Source of the DNA: Antarcticimicrobium sediminis
GTDB lineage: Bacteria; Pseudomonadota; Alphaproteobacteria; Rhodobacterales; Rhodobacteraceae
DNA length: 64,000 nucleotides
Direction: 5' to 3'
Assembly: GCF_004348975.1 (NCBI RefSeq)
Contig: NZ_SMFP01000014.1
Span: 1-64,000 of the forward strand
The translations under genes were made by a program, and so were the position numbers. The notes under the pieces are model-generated. The model had not been told where the DNA came from. It was given only the letters and a program-made list of their open reading frames with translations, and ran no database searches. This document shows, piece by piece, positions 7,841 to 15,701 of the stretch (positions are counted from its first letter, which is position 1; each line of letters begins with the position of its first letter).

Positions 7841-9865
7841 TTACTTGCCGAGCAGCGCCTTGACTTTGCCAGCCACGGCCTCGGCGGTGATGCCGAATTT
7901 TTCGTACAGAACATTGGCCGGTGCCGAGGCGCCAAAGCCCTTCATGCCGACGAAATCGGCTTTGGCCTCGCGCCCGCGTTCGCCCAGCAGCCAGCGATCC
8001 CAGCCCCCGGCGCGCACGGCGGCCTCGATCCCGACGCGTACCGGACCCGCTGGCAGCACCTTGCGGCGATAGGCTTCGTCCTGTTCGGCGAACAGCTCCA
8101 TGCAGGGCATGGAGACCACACGGGTGCCGATGCCTGCGGATTGCAGCAGCTCACGCGCGACCATCGCGATGGAGACCTCAGAGCCGGTGGCGATCAGGAT
8201 CGCCTCGCGCTTGCCCTCGGCCTCGGCCAGAACATAGGCACCCTGCGCGGTCAGGTTGTTCATCTTGTGCTCGAGCCGCACGGTGGGAACCCCCTGACGG
8301 GTCAGCGACAGCACGCTGGGCGTTTCCTTCGAGGACAGCGCAAGTTCCCAGGCCTCGGCGGTTTCCACCGTGTCGGCGGGGCGGAACACATAGGTGTTGG
8401 GCGTCGCGCGCGAAATAGCCAGATGTTCCACCGGTTGGTGAGTCGGGCCATCTTCGCCCAGCCCGATGCTGTCATGGGTCATGACAAAGACGGTCGGAAT
8501 GCGCATCAGCGCCGCCAGCCGCATCGCCGGGCGGGCATAGTCGGTGAAGGCCATGAAGGTGCCGCTGTAGGGGCGCACGCCGCCATGCAGCGCCATGCCG
8601 TTCATCGCCGCCGACATGCCATGTTCACGGATGCCCCAGTGGATATAACGGCCCTTGCGGTTTTCCGGTGTGAAGATGCCAAGATCGGCGGTTTTGGTGT
8701 TGTTCGATCCGGTCAGATCGGCCGAGCCGCCCACGGTTTCGGGCATCAAGGGGTTGACCAGTTCCAGCACCATTTCCGAGCTGGCGCGGGTGGCCAGCTT
8801 GTGCTGGGATTCGCTGGCCTGCTTCTTCAGCGCGCGGATGGTTGCGCCAAGCCGCTTGGGCACGTCGCGGGCATAGGCGCGGTTGAATTCGATCTGGCGC
8901 CGCTCGGACAGGCCGGCAAAGCGGACCTCCCAATTGGCACGCTCCACCGCACCGCGTTGGCCGATACGCTCCCATTCCTGCTTGATGGTGTCGGGAATGG
9001 TGAAGGGGGCCGCGGTCCAGCCATAGGCGGCCTTGGCATCCTCGATCAGTTTCGAATCGGTCAGCGCGCCGTGGCCCTTGGAGGTGTCCTGCGCCGAAGA
9101 GCCCAGAGCGATATGGGTCTTGCAGGCGATCATCGACGGTTTCTTTGTCGCCTTGGCCTTGGTGATCGCGTCATCAATGGCCTCGGGGTCGTGGCCGTCG
9201 ATCTGCTGCACGTGCCAGCCCGAGGCGCGAAAGCGCGCGATCTGGTCGGTGCGGTCAGAAAGATCCACGGTGCCGTCAATGGTGATATTGTTGTTGTCCC
9301 ACAGCACGATCAGCTTGCCCAGACGATAGCGCCCGGCGAGGCCGATGGCCTCTTGGCTGATGCCTTCCATCAGGCAGCCGTCGCCGGCGATCACATAGGT
9401 GTGGTGATCCACGACCTTGCGGCCATAGCGGGCGCGCTGGATTTCCTCGGCCATGGCAAAGCCGACGGAATTGGCAAGGCCCTGACCCAGCGGGCCGGTC
9501 GTGGTTTCGATCCCCGGTGCGTGGCCGTATTCCGGGTGGCCGGCGGTGATCGCGCCCCATTGGCGGAAATTCTTGATCTGCTCCAGCGTCATCTCCGGAT
9601 AGCCGGTGAGATAGAGCAGCGAATAAAGCAGCATGGAGCCATGGCCCGCCGACAGGATAAAGCGATCGCGGTCGGCCCAGTTCGGGGCCGAGGCATCGAA
9701 CTTCAGGTGTTTTTCATACAGGACGGTGGCCACGTCGGCCATGCCCATCGGCATGCCGGAATGGCCCGAATTGGCGGCGGCGACCGCATCCAGCGTCAGT
9801 GTCCGGATGGCGGCGGCTTTGTTCCAGTGATCGGGATGGGCGGTGCGCAGGGCGGTCAAATCCAC
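7841..9865 (-). CDS. tkt: Transketolase
   Basis: Thiamine-diphosphate enzyme that moves two-carbon ketol units between sugar phosphates in the pentose phosphate pathway. The 674 residues match the usual length. The N-terminal ThDP motif [10 protein letters not shown] is followed about 30 residues later by WDNNN. The Pyr domain contains [20 protein letters not shown], and the C-terminal domain is complete. Start is a GTG at 9865 with a good upstream AGAGGAAA site. It stands alone on the minus strand and ends at a clear terminator. No gapdh/pgk partners are adjacent. Confidence 0.97.
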   Translation of the reverse strand: MDLTALRTAHPDHWNKAAAIRTLTLDAVAAANSGHSGMPMGMADVATVLYEKHLKFDASAPNWADRDRFILSAGHGSMLLYSLLYLTGYPEMTLEQIKNFRQWGAITAGHPEYGHAPGIETTTGPLGQGLANSVGFAMAEEIQRARYGRKVVDHHTYVIAGDGCLMEGISQEAIGLAGRYRLGKLIVLWDNNNITIDGTVDLSDRTDQIARFRASGWHVQQIDGHDPEAIDDAITKAKATKKPSMIACKTHIALGSSAQDTSKGHGALTDSKLIEDAKAAYGWTAAPFTIPDTIKQEWERIGQRGAVERANWEVRFAGLSERRQIEFNRAYARDVPKRLGATIRALKKQASESQHKLATRASSEMVLELVNPLMPETVGGSADLTGSNNTKTADLGIFTPENRKGRYIHWGIREHGMSAAMNGMALHGGVRPYSGTFMAFTDYARPAMRLAALMRIPTVFVMTHDSIGLGEDGPTHQPVEHLAISRATPNTYVFRPADTVETAEAWELALSSKETPSVLSLTRQGVPTVRLEHKMNNLTAQGAYVLAEAEGKREAILIATGSEVSIAMVARELLQSAGIGTRVVSMPCMELFAEQDEAYRRKVLPAGPVRVGIEAAVRAGGWDRWLLGERGREAKADFVGMKGFGASAPANVLYEKFGITAEAVAGKVKALLGK

Positions 9866-10053
9866 GAGTGTTTCCTCTGGCGTTGCGGGCAGATAGGCCG
9901 CTCAATAGCAGCCGGGGGCCAAAGATCAAGCTTGGGGGCAGCCCATCGCGTGGTATAGGTCAGGTCCATGGCCCAAGTGCTTGAAACCAAAGGGGGGGTA
10001 TTTTGCCCTCGGTTTCGCTAGACTGGACGGCAACCGGCAACCGATGCGATTCG

Positions 10054-10071
10054 GGGCGGCAAATGCTGCCC
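10054..10071 (+). other. Hairpin in the leader of the zapA operon
   Basis: GGGCGGCA (10054-10061) pairs with TGCTGCCC (10064-10071), allowing one G-T pair; a CCGG repeat pair follows at 10070-10084. It lies about 50 nt before the coiled-coil gene in the 257-nt gap after tkt. It may belong to a structured 5' leader. I could not match it to 6S, SRP or any known riboswitch; the rest of the gap shows no gene. Confidence 0.35.
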
Positions 10072-10122
10072 GGTCTGGACCCGGCGACGTGGTGGAACCA
10101 ACCGCATGAGAAGGTAAGGGGC

Positions 10123-10872
10123 ATGAGCCAGTTAAATGAATTAGAGAGCCGGATCACGGCCGCGATGGAGCGGATTCAGGCGGGTCTGGGGGCGTTGTCT
10201 GATCGCATGTCCGAACAGGCGTCCGATCTAGCGTCGGGTCTTGCCACGGCTGACAAGGACTCGGCGCAAGAGGATGTTGCACGGGCCGAGGCGCTGGCCG
10301 AAGCGCTGGAGGAGGAGAAGCTTGCCACGGCCCAGCTTGAAGAGCGGCTGAAACAGATCAAGGCCAAGCATGGCGAAGAGATCGCGGCGCTGGAAGCGCA
10401 GATCGCCGGGGCTGGCGAGGCGGAGGCCCTGCGCACCGAGGCCGAGGCCTTGCGCACCGAGAACGAGGACTTGAAGGCGCTGCTGGCCGATACGAGCGAG
10501 GTTGTTGAGCTGAAGCAAGAGGTTGCGCGGCTGACCGTTGCGCTTGCCGAACGCGATCAGTCCGACGTGGCCGCGACAGAGGCGCTGCAGGCGCAACTGG
10601 CCAAGCAGGCCGAGACCGCAGCGCGGCTTGACATGGATGTGCAGCGCCTGCGCCAGTCCAACGACCAATTGCGCGAGGTCAACGCGACCCTGCGCGAGAC
10701 AAATCAAGCCGCAGTGGGCGAACCCGCCCTGATCAACAAGGCCATGCTGGCCGAGTTGGAGGGGTTGCGCGCAATCCGCGCAACCGATGCGGCCGAGGCC
10801 GGCGCGATTCTGGCCCGGTTGGAACCATTGCTGGCCAATGCCGTGAGCCTGCCAAAAGGGGAGGATGAATGA
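10123..10872 (+). CDS. Coiled-coil protein coupled to zapA
   Basis: A 249-residue protein that is almost wholly predicted alpha-helical coiled coil (roughly residues 5-205), rich in Ala, Glu, Leu and Gln. It has no signal peptide or membrane segment. Heptad-like runs include EALRTEAEALRTEN. ATG 10123 is preceded by aaggtaaggggc, a strong ribosome site; an in-frame upstream extension is unlike protein-coding sequence. The stop overlaps the zapA start by four bases (ATGA), so the two are translated together. A role with ZapA in FtsZ-ring assembly is inferred from that coupling only. Confidence 0.82.
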   Translation: MSQLNELESRITAAMERIQAGLGALSDRMSEQASDLASGLATADKDSAQEDVARAEALAEALEEEKLATAQLEERLKQIKAKHGEEIAALEAQIAGAGEAEALRTEAEALRTENEDLKALLADTSEVVELKQEVARLTVALAERDQSDVAATEALQAQLAKQAETAARLDMDVQRLRQSNDQLREVNATLRETNQAAVGEPALINKAMLAELEGLRAIRATDAAEAGAILARLEPLLANAVSLPKGEDE

Positions 10873-11267
10873 TGCCTGAGGTCACGATCCATATCGGCGG
10901 GCGCGATTTTGAAGTCTCCTGTCAGGAGGGCGAGGAAAGCTTTCTGCACTCGGCCGCCAAGATGCTCGATGACGAGGCGCGGGTCTTGTCAAACCAGATC
11001 GGGCGCATGCCCGAAGGGCGGATGCTGTTGATGGCCGGGCTGATGCTGGCGGACAAGACGGCGGCGGTTGAAGACCGGATCAAGGAGGTCGAGGCGCAAC
11101 TGGCCGAACGGGAGGGCGAGTTGGCCCAGATCCGCTCCGCCCCCGCACCGGAGCCTGAACGGATCGAGGTGCCGGTGGTTCCGCATTCGGTCACCGAAAC
11201 GCTGGCCGAACTGGCCGCGCGCGCCGAGGCGCTGGCTGCCGAGGTCGAGGAAAAGACGGTGGAGTAA
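10869..11267 (+). CDS. zapA: Cell division protein ZapA
   Basis: Small FtsZ-associated protein that cross-links and stabilises FtsZ protofilaments. The 132 residues begin with the ZapA globular head: VTIHIGGRDFEVSCQEGEE, AAKMLDDEARVL and RMLLMAGLMLADK. A coiled-coil tail runs from about residue 60. The C-terminal part from about residue 88 is Pro/Glu/Ala-rich and longer than in E. coli. Two consecutive ATGs at 10869 and 10872 are possible starts; the first forms the 4-nt overlap with the upstream gene. Confidence 0.9.
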   Translation: MMPEVTIHIGGRDFEVSCQEGEESFLHSAAKMLDDEARVLSNQIGRMPEGRMLLMAGLMLADKTAAVEDRIKEVEAQLAEREGELAQIRSAPAPEPERIEVPVVPHSVTETLAELAARAEALAAEVEEKTVE

Positions 11268-11350
11268 GGCGCTCCGCGCGCATTCTGGCGATGTCCTTGC
11301 AGACCGGCGTGGGTCTGGCGGGGCCTCGTCCGCGCAACAATAAGCAACAA

Positions 11351-11376
11351 AAAAGGGGGCCGCGCGGCCCCCTTTT
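11351..11376. terminator. Bidirectional intrinsic terminator between zapA and grxD
   Basis: A perfect GC stem (gggggccg/cgcggccccc region) is flanked by AAAA on the left and TTTT on the right, so it can end transcription from either side. It serves zapA (+) and grxD (-), which converge. The 11268-11350 stretch before it shows no further gene. Confidence 0.85.
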
Positions 11377-11418
11377 CGTCTTTTGGGATCGTGTCGTCTT
11401 GCGGGATGGCGCGCCCGA

Positions 11419-11781
11419 TCAGGCGTTGGCTTCCCGGATCTTTTCTGCGGCGTCCTTGTCATAGGTGACGCCCTTGGTCTCAAACAACTGGTCCAACTCG
11501 CCGGACAGCATCATCTCGGTGATGATGTCGCAGCCGCCGACAAATTCGCCCTTGACGTAAAGCTGGGGGATGGTCGGCCAGTCGGAAAACGACTTGATTT
11601 CCTGACGGATCTCATCGTCGGCCAGAACGTTCACATCGGCATAGTCGATGCCCATGTAGTTCAGGACACCGGCCACGCGGCTGGAAAAGCCACATTGCGG
11701 CATGTCCTTGGTGCCCTTCATGTAAAGCACCACGTCGTTTTCGGTGATGGTGTTCTGGATGCGGTTTGTTGCGTCGGTCAT
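11419..11781 (-). CDS. grxD: Monothiol glutaredoxin Grx4
   Basis: CGFS-type glutaredoxin that binds and transfers [2Fe-2S] clusters, usually as a heterodimer with a BolA protein. The 120 residues carry the CGFS active site with Cys30, the [19 protein letters not shown] glutathione-binding region and a C-terminal helix. The bolA-like gene lies 49 nt upstream on the same strand, a conserved pairing in proteobacteria and probably one operon (bolA then grxD). With sufE elsewhere in the window, this adds to Fe-S handling. Confidence 0.96.
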   Translation of the reverse strand: MTDATNRIQNTITENDVVLYMKGTKDMPQCGFSSRVAGVLNYMGIDYADVNVLADDEIRQEIKSFSDWPTIPQLYVKGEFVGGCDIITEMMLSGELDQLFETKGVTYDKDAAEKIREANA

Positions 11782-11830
11782 GGTCTAGATCTCCGTTCGG
11801 GAGGGGGGGCTGGAGAGGGCTCGGACAGGA

Positions 11831-12073
11831 TCAGTCCGGGACCTTGGTGGTCAGCGCCAGCGCGTGCAGTTCGCCATTCGCGCCGTCCATCTTGCCTTTG
11901 AGCGCCGCATAGACGGCGCGTTGCTGTTGTACCCGGTTCTTGCCGCGAAAGCCTTCGTCGATCACCTCGGCGGCATAGTGGTTTCCGTCGCCCGCCAGAT
12001 CGGTGATGGTGATCTTGGCGTCGGGAAAGGCGGTGCGGATCAACGCTTCGATATCGTGGGCCTGAATCGCCAT
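11831..12073 (-). CDS. BolA/IbaG-family protein
   Basis: An 80-residue protein of the BolA superfamily (class II KH-like fold) with ITITDLAGDGNHYAAEVIDEGF and the family helix FRGKNRVQQQRAVYAAL. BolA-type proteins pair with CGFS glutaredoxins to bind Fe-S clusters. The conserved His for cluster binding would be in GNHY, by family comparison. Start chosen at ATG 12073 (MAIQAHDIE); a longer frame reaching 12280 adds an unrelated Arg-rich leader. grxD follows directly. Confidence 0.92.
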   Translation of the reverse strand: MAIQAHDIEALIRTAFPDAKITITDLAGDGNHYAAEVIDEGFRGKNRVQQQRAVYAALKGKMDGANGELHALALTTKVPD

Positions 12074-12167
12074 TCGGGGCAAACTCCTGTTGGTGTTGGA
12101 CCAGATGTAGGGCGATGGCGGCTGGCGCGCAAGACGCAGCCGCGCATCCCGGTTCGGGAAAAAGAGA

Positions 12168-14327
12168 TCACCCCAGAGCGTTTTCAAAGCTGCTGCGGTA
12201 GATCGCAGACAGCTCTGCCAGCGGGGCTTCGGAGCTGTCGAAACGTACATTTTCACCGGTGAAACGCCCAACCGAGACAATCGGCACCCCGAGCTTGCCC
12301 GCTTCGATCATCAGCGCCTCGGCCTGATCGAAATTGCAGGCGATGAGGTAGCGGCCCTGATCCTCGCCGAACAGGGTCTCGGTCGCGCCCATGTCCAGAT
12401 GTACGCCAACGCCAGAGCCTTCGGCCAGTTCAAACGCGGCCAGCGCAAGACCGCCGTCAGAGAGGTCGGTACAGGCGGTGATCAGCGCGCGGTTGGCGCG
12501 GATGAAATCGCCGTTACGCTTTTCCGCGTCCAGATCAACCGTGGGGGCATCGCCGTCTTCGCGGTTGAAGACCTCGGCCAGCAGGGCGGACTGGCCCAGA
12601 TGGCCATGGGTTTCGCCCACCAGCAGGGTAACATGGCCTTCGCGCACGGTGGTGCCGATGACATCGGCTTCGCTGGCGATCAGACCCACGGCGCCAATGG
12701 TGGGGGTGGGCAGAATGCCCTCACCGTCGGTTTCGTTATACAGCGACACGTTGCCCGACACGATCGGCATGTCGAGTGCCAGACAGGCGGCGCCGATGCC
12801 TTTGATGGCGCCGACAAGCTGGCCCATGATCTCGGGCTTTTCGGGGTTGCCAAAGTTCAGGTTGTCGGTCGAGGCCAGTGGCGTGGCCCCAACGGCGGTC
12901 AGGTTGCGATAGGCCTCGGCCACCGCCTGCTTGCCGCCTTCGACCGGATTGGCGCGCACGTAGCGCGGCGTCACGTCCGAGGTGAAGGCCAGCAGCTTTC
13001 CAGTTTCATGCACCCGCACGATGCCAGCGCCAAGCCCCGGATTGCGGGCCGTGTCTGCCATCACCATGGTGTCGTATTGTTCGTAGACCCATTGTTTCGC
13101 CGCATAGTTAGGCGAAGAAATCAGCGCACGCAGCCCGTCAATCGGGTCGATCTGGGGCACGTCGGCCAGCGGTTCGGCCGCCGGTGTTTCCACCCAAGGC
13201 CGGTCGTATTCCGGCGCGGTGCCCGACAGCGCCTTGAGCGGCAGGTCGGCCATTGTCGTGTTGTTGTGCATGACGAGAAAGCGATCCTCGGCAATGGTTT
13301 CGCCGACGATGGCAAAGTCGAGATCCCATTTGTCGAACACCGCGCGCGCCACGTCCTCTTTTTCCGGGCGCAGCACCATGAGCATGCGCTCTTGGCTTTC
13401 CGACAGCATCATTTCATAGGCGCTCATGTTCTCTTCGCGGCAGGGGACCTTTTCCAGATCCAGTCGCACGCCCAGATCGCCCTTGTCGCCCATCTCGACG
13501 GCAGAGCAGGTCAGACCCGCCGCGCCCATATCCTGAATCGAGATCACCGCGCCGGTTTGCATCAGCTCCAGCGTGGCCTCCATCAGGCGTTTTTCGGTGA
13601 AGGGGTCACCGACCTGAACGGTGGGGCGCTTTTCCTCGATGGTGTCGTCGAATTCGGCGCTGGCCATGGTGGCGCCGCCGACGCCGTCGCGCCCGGTTTT
13701 CGCGCCGAGATAGACCACCGGCATGCCCACACCGCTGGCGGCGGAGTAAAAGATCTTGTCGGTATCGGCCAGACCGGCGGCAAAGGCGTTGACCAGACAG
13801 TTGCCGTTATAGGCGGCATGAAAGCGGACCTCGCCGCCGACGGTGGGTACGCCGAAGCAGTTGCCATAACCCCCGACGCCCTCGACCACGCCATGCACCA
13901 GACGCTTGGTCTTGGGGTGATCCACCTCGCCAAAGCTCAGCGCGTTCATCGCGGCAATCGGACGCGCGCCCATGGTGAAGACATCGCGCAGAATGCCACC
14001 AACCCCGGTCGCCGCGCCTTGATAGGGTTCGATATAGGACGGGTGGTTGTGGCTTTCCATCTTGAACACCACCGCCTGACCGTCGCCGATATCGACGATG
14101 CCAGCGTTTTCGCCCGGGCCGCAGATGACCTGCGGGCCAGAGGTCGGCAGGGTGCGCAGCCATTTCTTGGAGGATTTATAGGAACAGTGTTCGTTCCACA
14201 TCGCCGAGAAGATGCCCAACTCGGTAAACGTCGGTTCGCGCCCGATGGTGTCGAGGATGCGGTTGTATTCGTCGGAATTCAGGCCGTGGCTTTTGATCAG
14301 GTCCGGAGTGATTTTTGGCTCTTGCAT
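12168..14327 (-). CDS. purL: Phosphoribosylformylglycinamidine synthase subunit PurL
   Basis: Synthetase subunit of the three-part FGAM synthase (with PurS and PurQ, not in this window), fourth step of purine synthesis. The 719 residues are the length of the small bacterial PurL. It has the two-fold AIRS-like repeat: [21 protein letters not shown] near the N-terminus and [20 protein letters not shown] near the C-terminus. Start at ATG 14327 (MQEPKITPD) fits family N-termini; an open frame extends about 190 nt further upstream without similarity. The bolA gene follows on the same strand after a 94-nt gap. Confidence 0.96.
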   Translation of the reverse strand: MQEPKITPDLIKSHGLNSDEYNRILDTIGREPTFTELGIFSAMWNEHCSYKSSKKWLRTLPTSGPQVICGPGENAGIVDIGDGQAVVFKMESHNHPSYIEPYQGAATGVGGILRDVFTMGARPIAAMNALSFGEVDHPKTKRLVHGVVEGVGGYGNCFGVPTVGGEVRFHAAYNGNCLVNAFAAGLADTDKIFYSAASGVGMPVVYLGAKTGRDGVGGATMASAEFDDTIEEKRPTVQVGDPFTEKRLMEATLELMQTGAVISIQDMGAAGLTCSAVEMGDKGDLGVRLDLEKVPCREENMSAYEMMLSESQERMLMVLRPEKEDVARAVFDKWDLDFAIVGETIAEDRFLVMHNNTTMADLPLKALSGTAPEYDRPWVETPAAEPLADVPQIDPIDGLRALISSPNYAAKQWVYEQYDTMVMADTARNPGLGAGIVRVHETGKLLAFTSDVTPRYVRANPVEGGKQAVAEAYRNLTAVGATPLASTDNLNFGNPEKPEIMGQLVGAIKGIGAACLALDMPIVSGNVSLYNETDGEGILPTPTIGAVGLIASEADVIGTTVREGHVTLLVGETHGHLGQSALLAEVFNREDGDAPTVDLDAEKRNGDFIRANRALITACTDLSDGGLALAAFELAEGSGVGVHLDMGATETLFGEDQGRYLIACNFDQAEALMIEAGKLGVPIVSVGRFTGENVRFDSSEAPLAELSAIYRSSFENALG

Positions 14328-14443
14328 CGCTGGTGCATCCCCGCATGGCGTCGTTTGCGCCCTAATAGGGCAACGGCAGGTTGGGGGAAAGGGTCTAGCG
14401 TGTCGCGCGTCTCGTGATCGCGCAGGGCCAGATGCCGTGGGAC

Positions 14444-14527
14444 AAAAAAAGAGGCCGAGCACTAAGCTCGGCCCAAGTCCAACAGGGAGGTATGAAGATG
14501 ATGAGCAACTAAGCACCATCGCCTTCG
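14444..14527 (-). ncRNA. Candidate small RNA with its own promoter and terminator
   Basis: On the minus strand a TTGAAC hexamer (14562-14557), a 17-base spacer and TAAATC (14539-14534) form a plausible sigma70-type promoter. About 60 nt further is a perfect 8-bp GC stem (14453-14460 with 14466-14473) followed by a run of seven T. The implied transcript is about 84 nt and contains CCTCCC (complement of 14485-14490), an anti-Shine-Dalgarno motif. It lies between lysR and purL. On the plus strand the same stretch has GGGAGG before a six-codon frame (MKMMSN), an alternative reading. I do not recognise a family. Confidence 0.4.
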
Positions 14528-14613
14528 AGTGCTGATTTAGGGATCGCTTTATGTACGTTCAAGCGCAATTATGTCGTGACGGTTGAAAATCGGCTATGCG
14601 CTTGGCGCATGGC

Positions 14614-15528
14614 TTAGATTTTCCCAAGTTGCCGGAGCTGCTTGCGGTGCGAGATTATCTCGTCCTGCACGAAATCGCGGAAGGCGGAAATGCGTTTGGA
14701 ATGGCGCAGCTCCTCGGGGTAGGCGAGGAAAACGGGCACATCGGCGGACTCGATTTCGGGCAGGACGCGCACCAGATGCGGGAAGTCCTCGGTCAGGTAA
14801 TCGGGCAGGGCGCCGATGCCCAGATCGTGCAGCACCCCCTGCAACACGCCGAAATAGTTGTTCACCATCAGCATGGAGTGCGGGTTGTTCGCCATCAATT
14901 GCTGGACCAGCGAGGCCCCGGCCCCAACTTGTGGGGCGTTCGGGTTCTGGCAAACCAACCGGTGATCGGACATATCTTCGATATCTTCGGGCATGCCGTT
15001 GCGTTCCAGATAATCCCGCGACGCATAAAGCTGCATCTGTACGGTCATCAGCCGTTTGCGGATCAGGTCGGCCTGGCTGGGTTCCTTCATGCGGATGGCC
15101 ACGTCGGCCTCGCGCATGGGGAGGTCGAGCACGCGTTCTTCCAGCATCAGGTCGATCTTGAGATCGGGGTACTTCTCGTACAGTTTGGTCAGGCGCGGTG
15201 CCAGCCACAGGGTGCCGAATCCGGTGGTGGTGGTCACCTTGAGTTCGCCGAACACTTCTTCTTCGCTGTCGCGGATGCGGGCCGAGGCCGCCTCTAGCCG
15301 TTTGCTCATGGCGCGGGTGGCGTCGAACAGCAGTTCGCCCTGTTCGGTCAGAATCAACCCGCGCGCGTGGCGGTGGAACAGCGTGCTGTTCAGTGATTCT
15401 TCCAGCGCGCGGATTTGCCGACTGACGGCCGATTGCGACAGGTTCAACCGTTCGCCGGCATGGGTCAGGCTGCCCGCGTCTGCGACCGCATGAAATATTC
15501 GAAGCTTGTCCCAGTCCATATCCGTCAC
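14614..15528 (-). CDS. LysR-family transcriptional regulator
   Basis: A 304-residue LTTR. The N-terminal winged helix-turn-helix spans about residues 5-65 (LRIFHAVADAGSLTHAGERL, SQSAVSRQIRALEE), followed by a linker helix and a periplasmic-binding-protein-like effector domain. It is divergent from the indolepyruvate oxidoreductase gene across 173 nt, the usual layout when an LTTR controls its neighbour; the effector is unknown but could be an aromatic acid or keto acid. Starts at 15528 (MTDMDWDKL) or 15519 are both possible. Confidence 0.93.
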   Translation of the reverse strand: MTDMDWDKLRIFHAVADAGSLTHAGERLNLSQSAVSRQIRALEESLNSTLFHRHARGLILTEQGELLFDATRAMSKRLEAASARIRDSEEEVFGELKVTTTTGFGTLWLAPRLTKLYEKYPDLKIDLMLEERVLDLPMREADVAIRMKEPSQADLIRKRLMTVQMQLYASRDYLERNGMPEDIEDMSDHRLVCQNPNAPQVGAGASLVQQLMANNPHSMLMVNNYFGVLQGVLHDLGIGALPDYLTEDFPHLVRVLPEIESADVPVFLAYPEELRHSKRISAFRDFVQDEIISHRKQLRQLGKI

Positions 15529-15589
15529 TTTCGTTCGCAGGCTCGCGCGCTATGAGTAATTCCGCGGCGTCTAACACGCCCTCTCGTCC

Positions 15590-15615
15590 TTGGTAACAGA
15601 TCTTTGGTAACAGAT
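15590..15615. repeat. 12-bp direct repeat in the lysR/oxidoreductase intergenic region
   Basis: TTGGTAACAGAT occurs exactly at 15590-15601 and again at 15604-15615, a 14-base period. It lies between the lysR start and the palindrome at 15635 and could bind a regulator such as the divergent LysR protein, although it does not itself have the T-N11-A symmetry. Confidence 0.7.
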
Positions 15616-15634
15616 TGGTGGGAAAACTCTGTTC

Positions 15635-15658
15635 AGGTCAATGTTCTTGACCTATTAT
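15635..15658 (+). promoter_or_regulatory. Operator-like palindrome overlapping a -10 element
   Basis: AGGTCAA (15635-15641), five bases, TTGACCT (15647-15653) is a perfect 7-5-7 inverted repeat. It is fused to TATTAT (15653-15658), a good -10 match; the -35 position (15630-15635) is poor. A factor bound here would cover the promoter of the oxidoreductase gene, about 44 nt before its ATG. Confidence 0.55.
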
Positions 15659-15701
15659 AGATGTAAATGTTGCAAACTGATCAGACGTTGGGAGGCGCCG
15701 A

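Noticed and set aside
7829-9958. A 709-codon open frame antisense to tkt
   Set aside because: Shadow frame of transketolase; His/Gly/Arg-rich with no family similarity.
10003-10122. SRP (4.5S) RNA or an N-terminal extension of the coiled-coil protein
   Set aside because: The conserved SRP domain IV sequence is absent, and the extension reads as unlikely protein; a strong ribosome site at 10111-10121 supports the ATG at 10123.
11268-11418. 6S RNA next to zapA
   Set aside because: The gap is too short once the terminator is subtracted, and I cannot draw the 6S central bubble; only the terminator is reported.
12399-14417. A 672-codon open frame antisense to purL
   Set aside because: Same signature of a reverse-strand shadow; purL on the other strand is certain.
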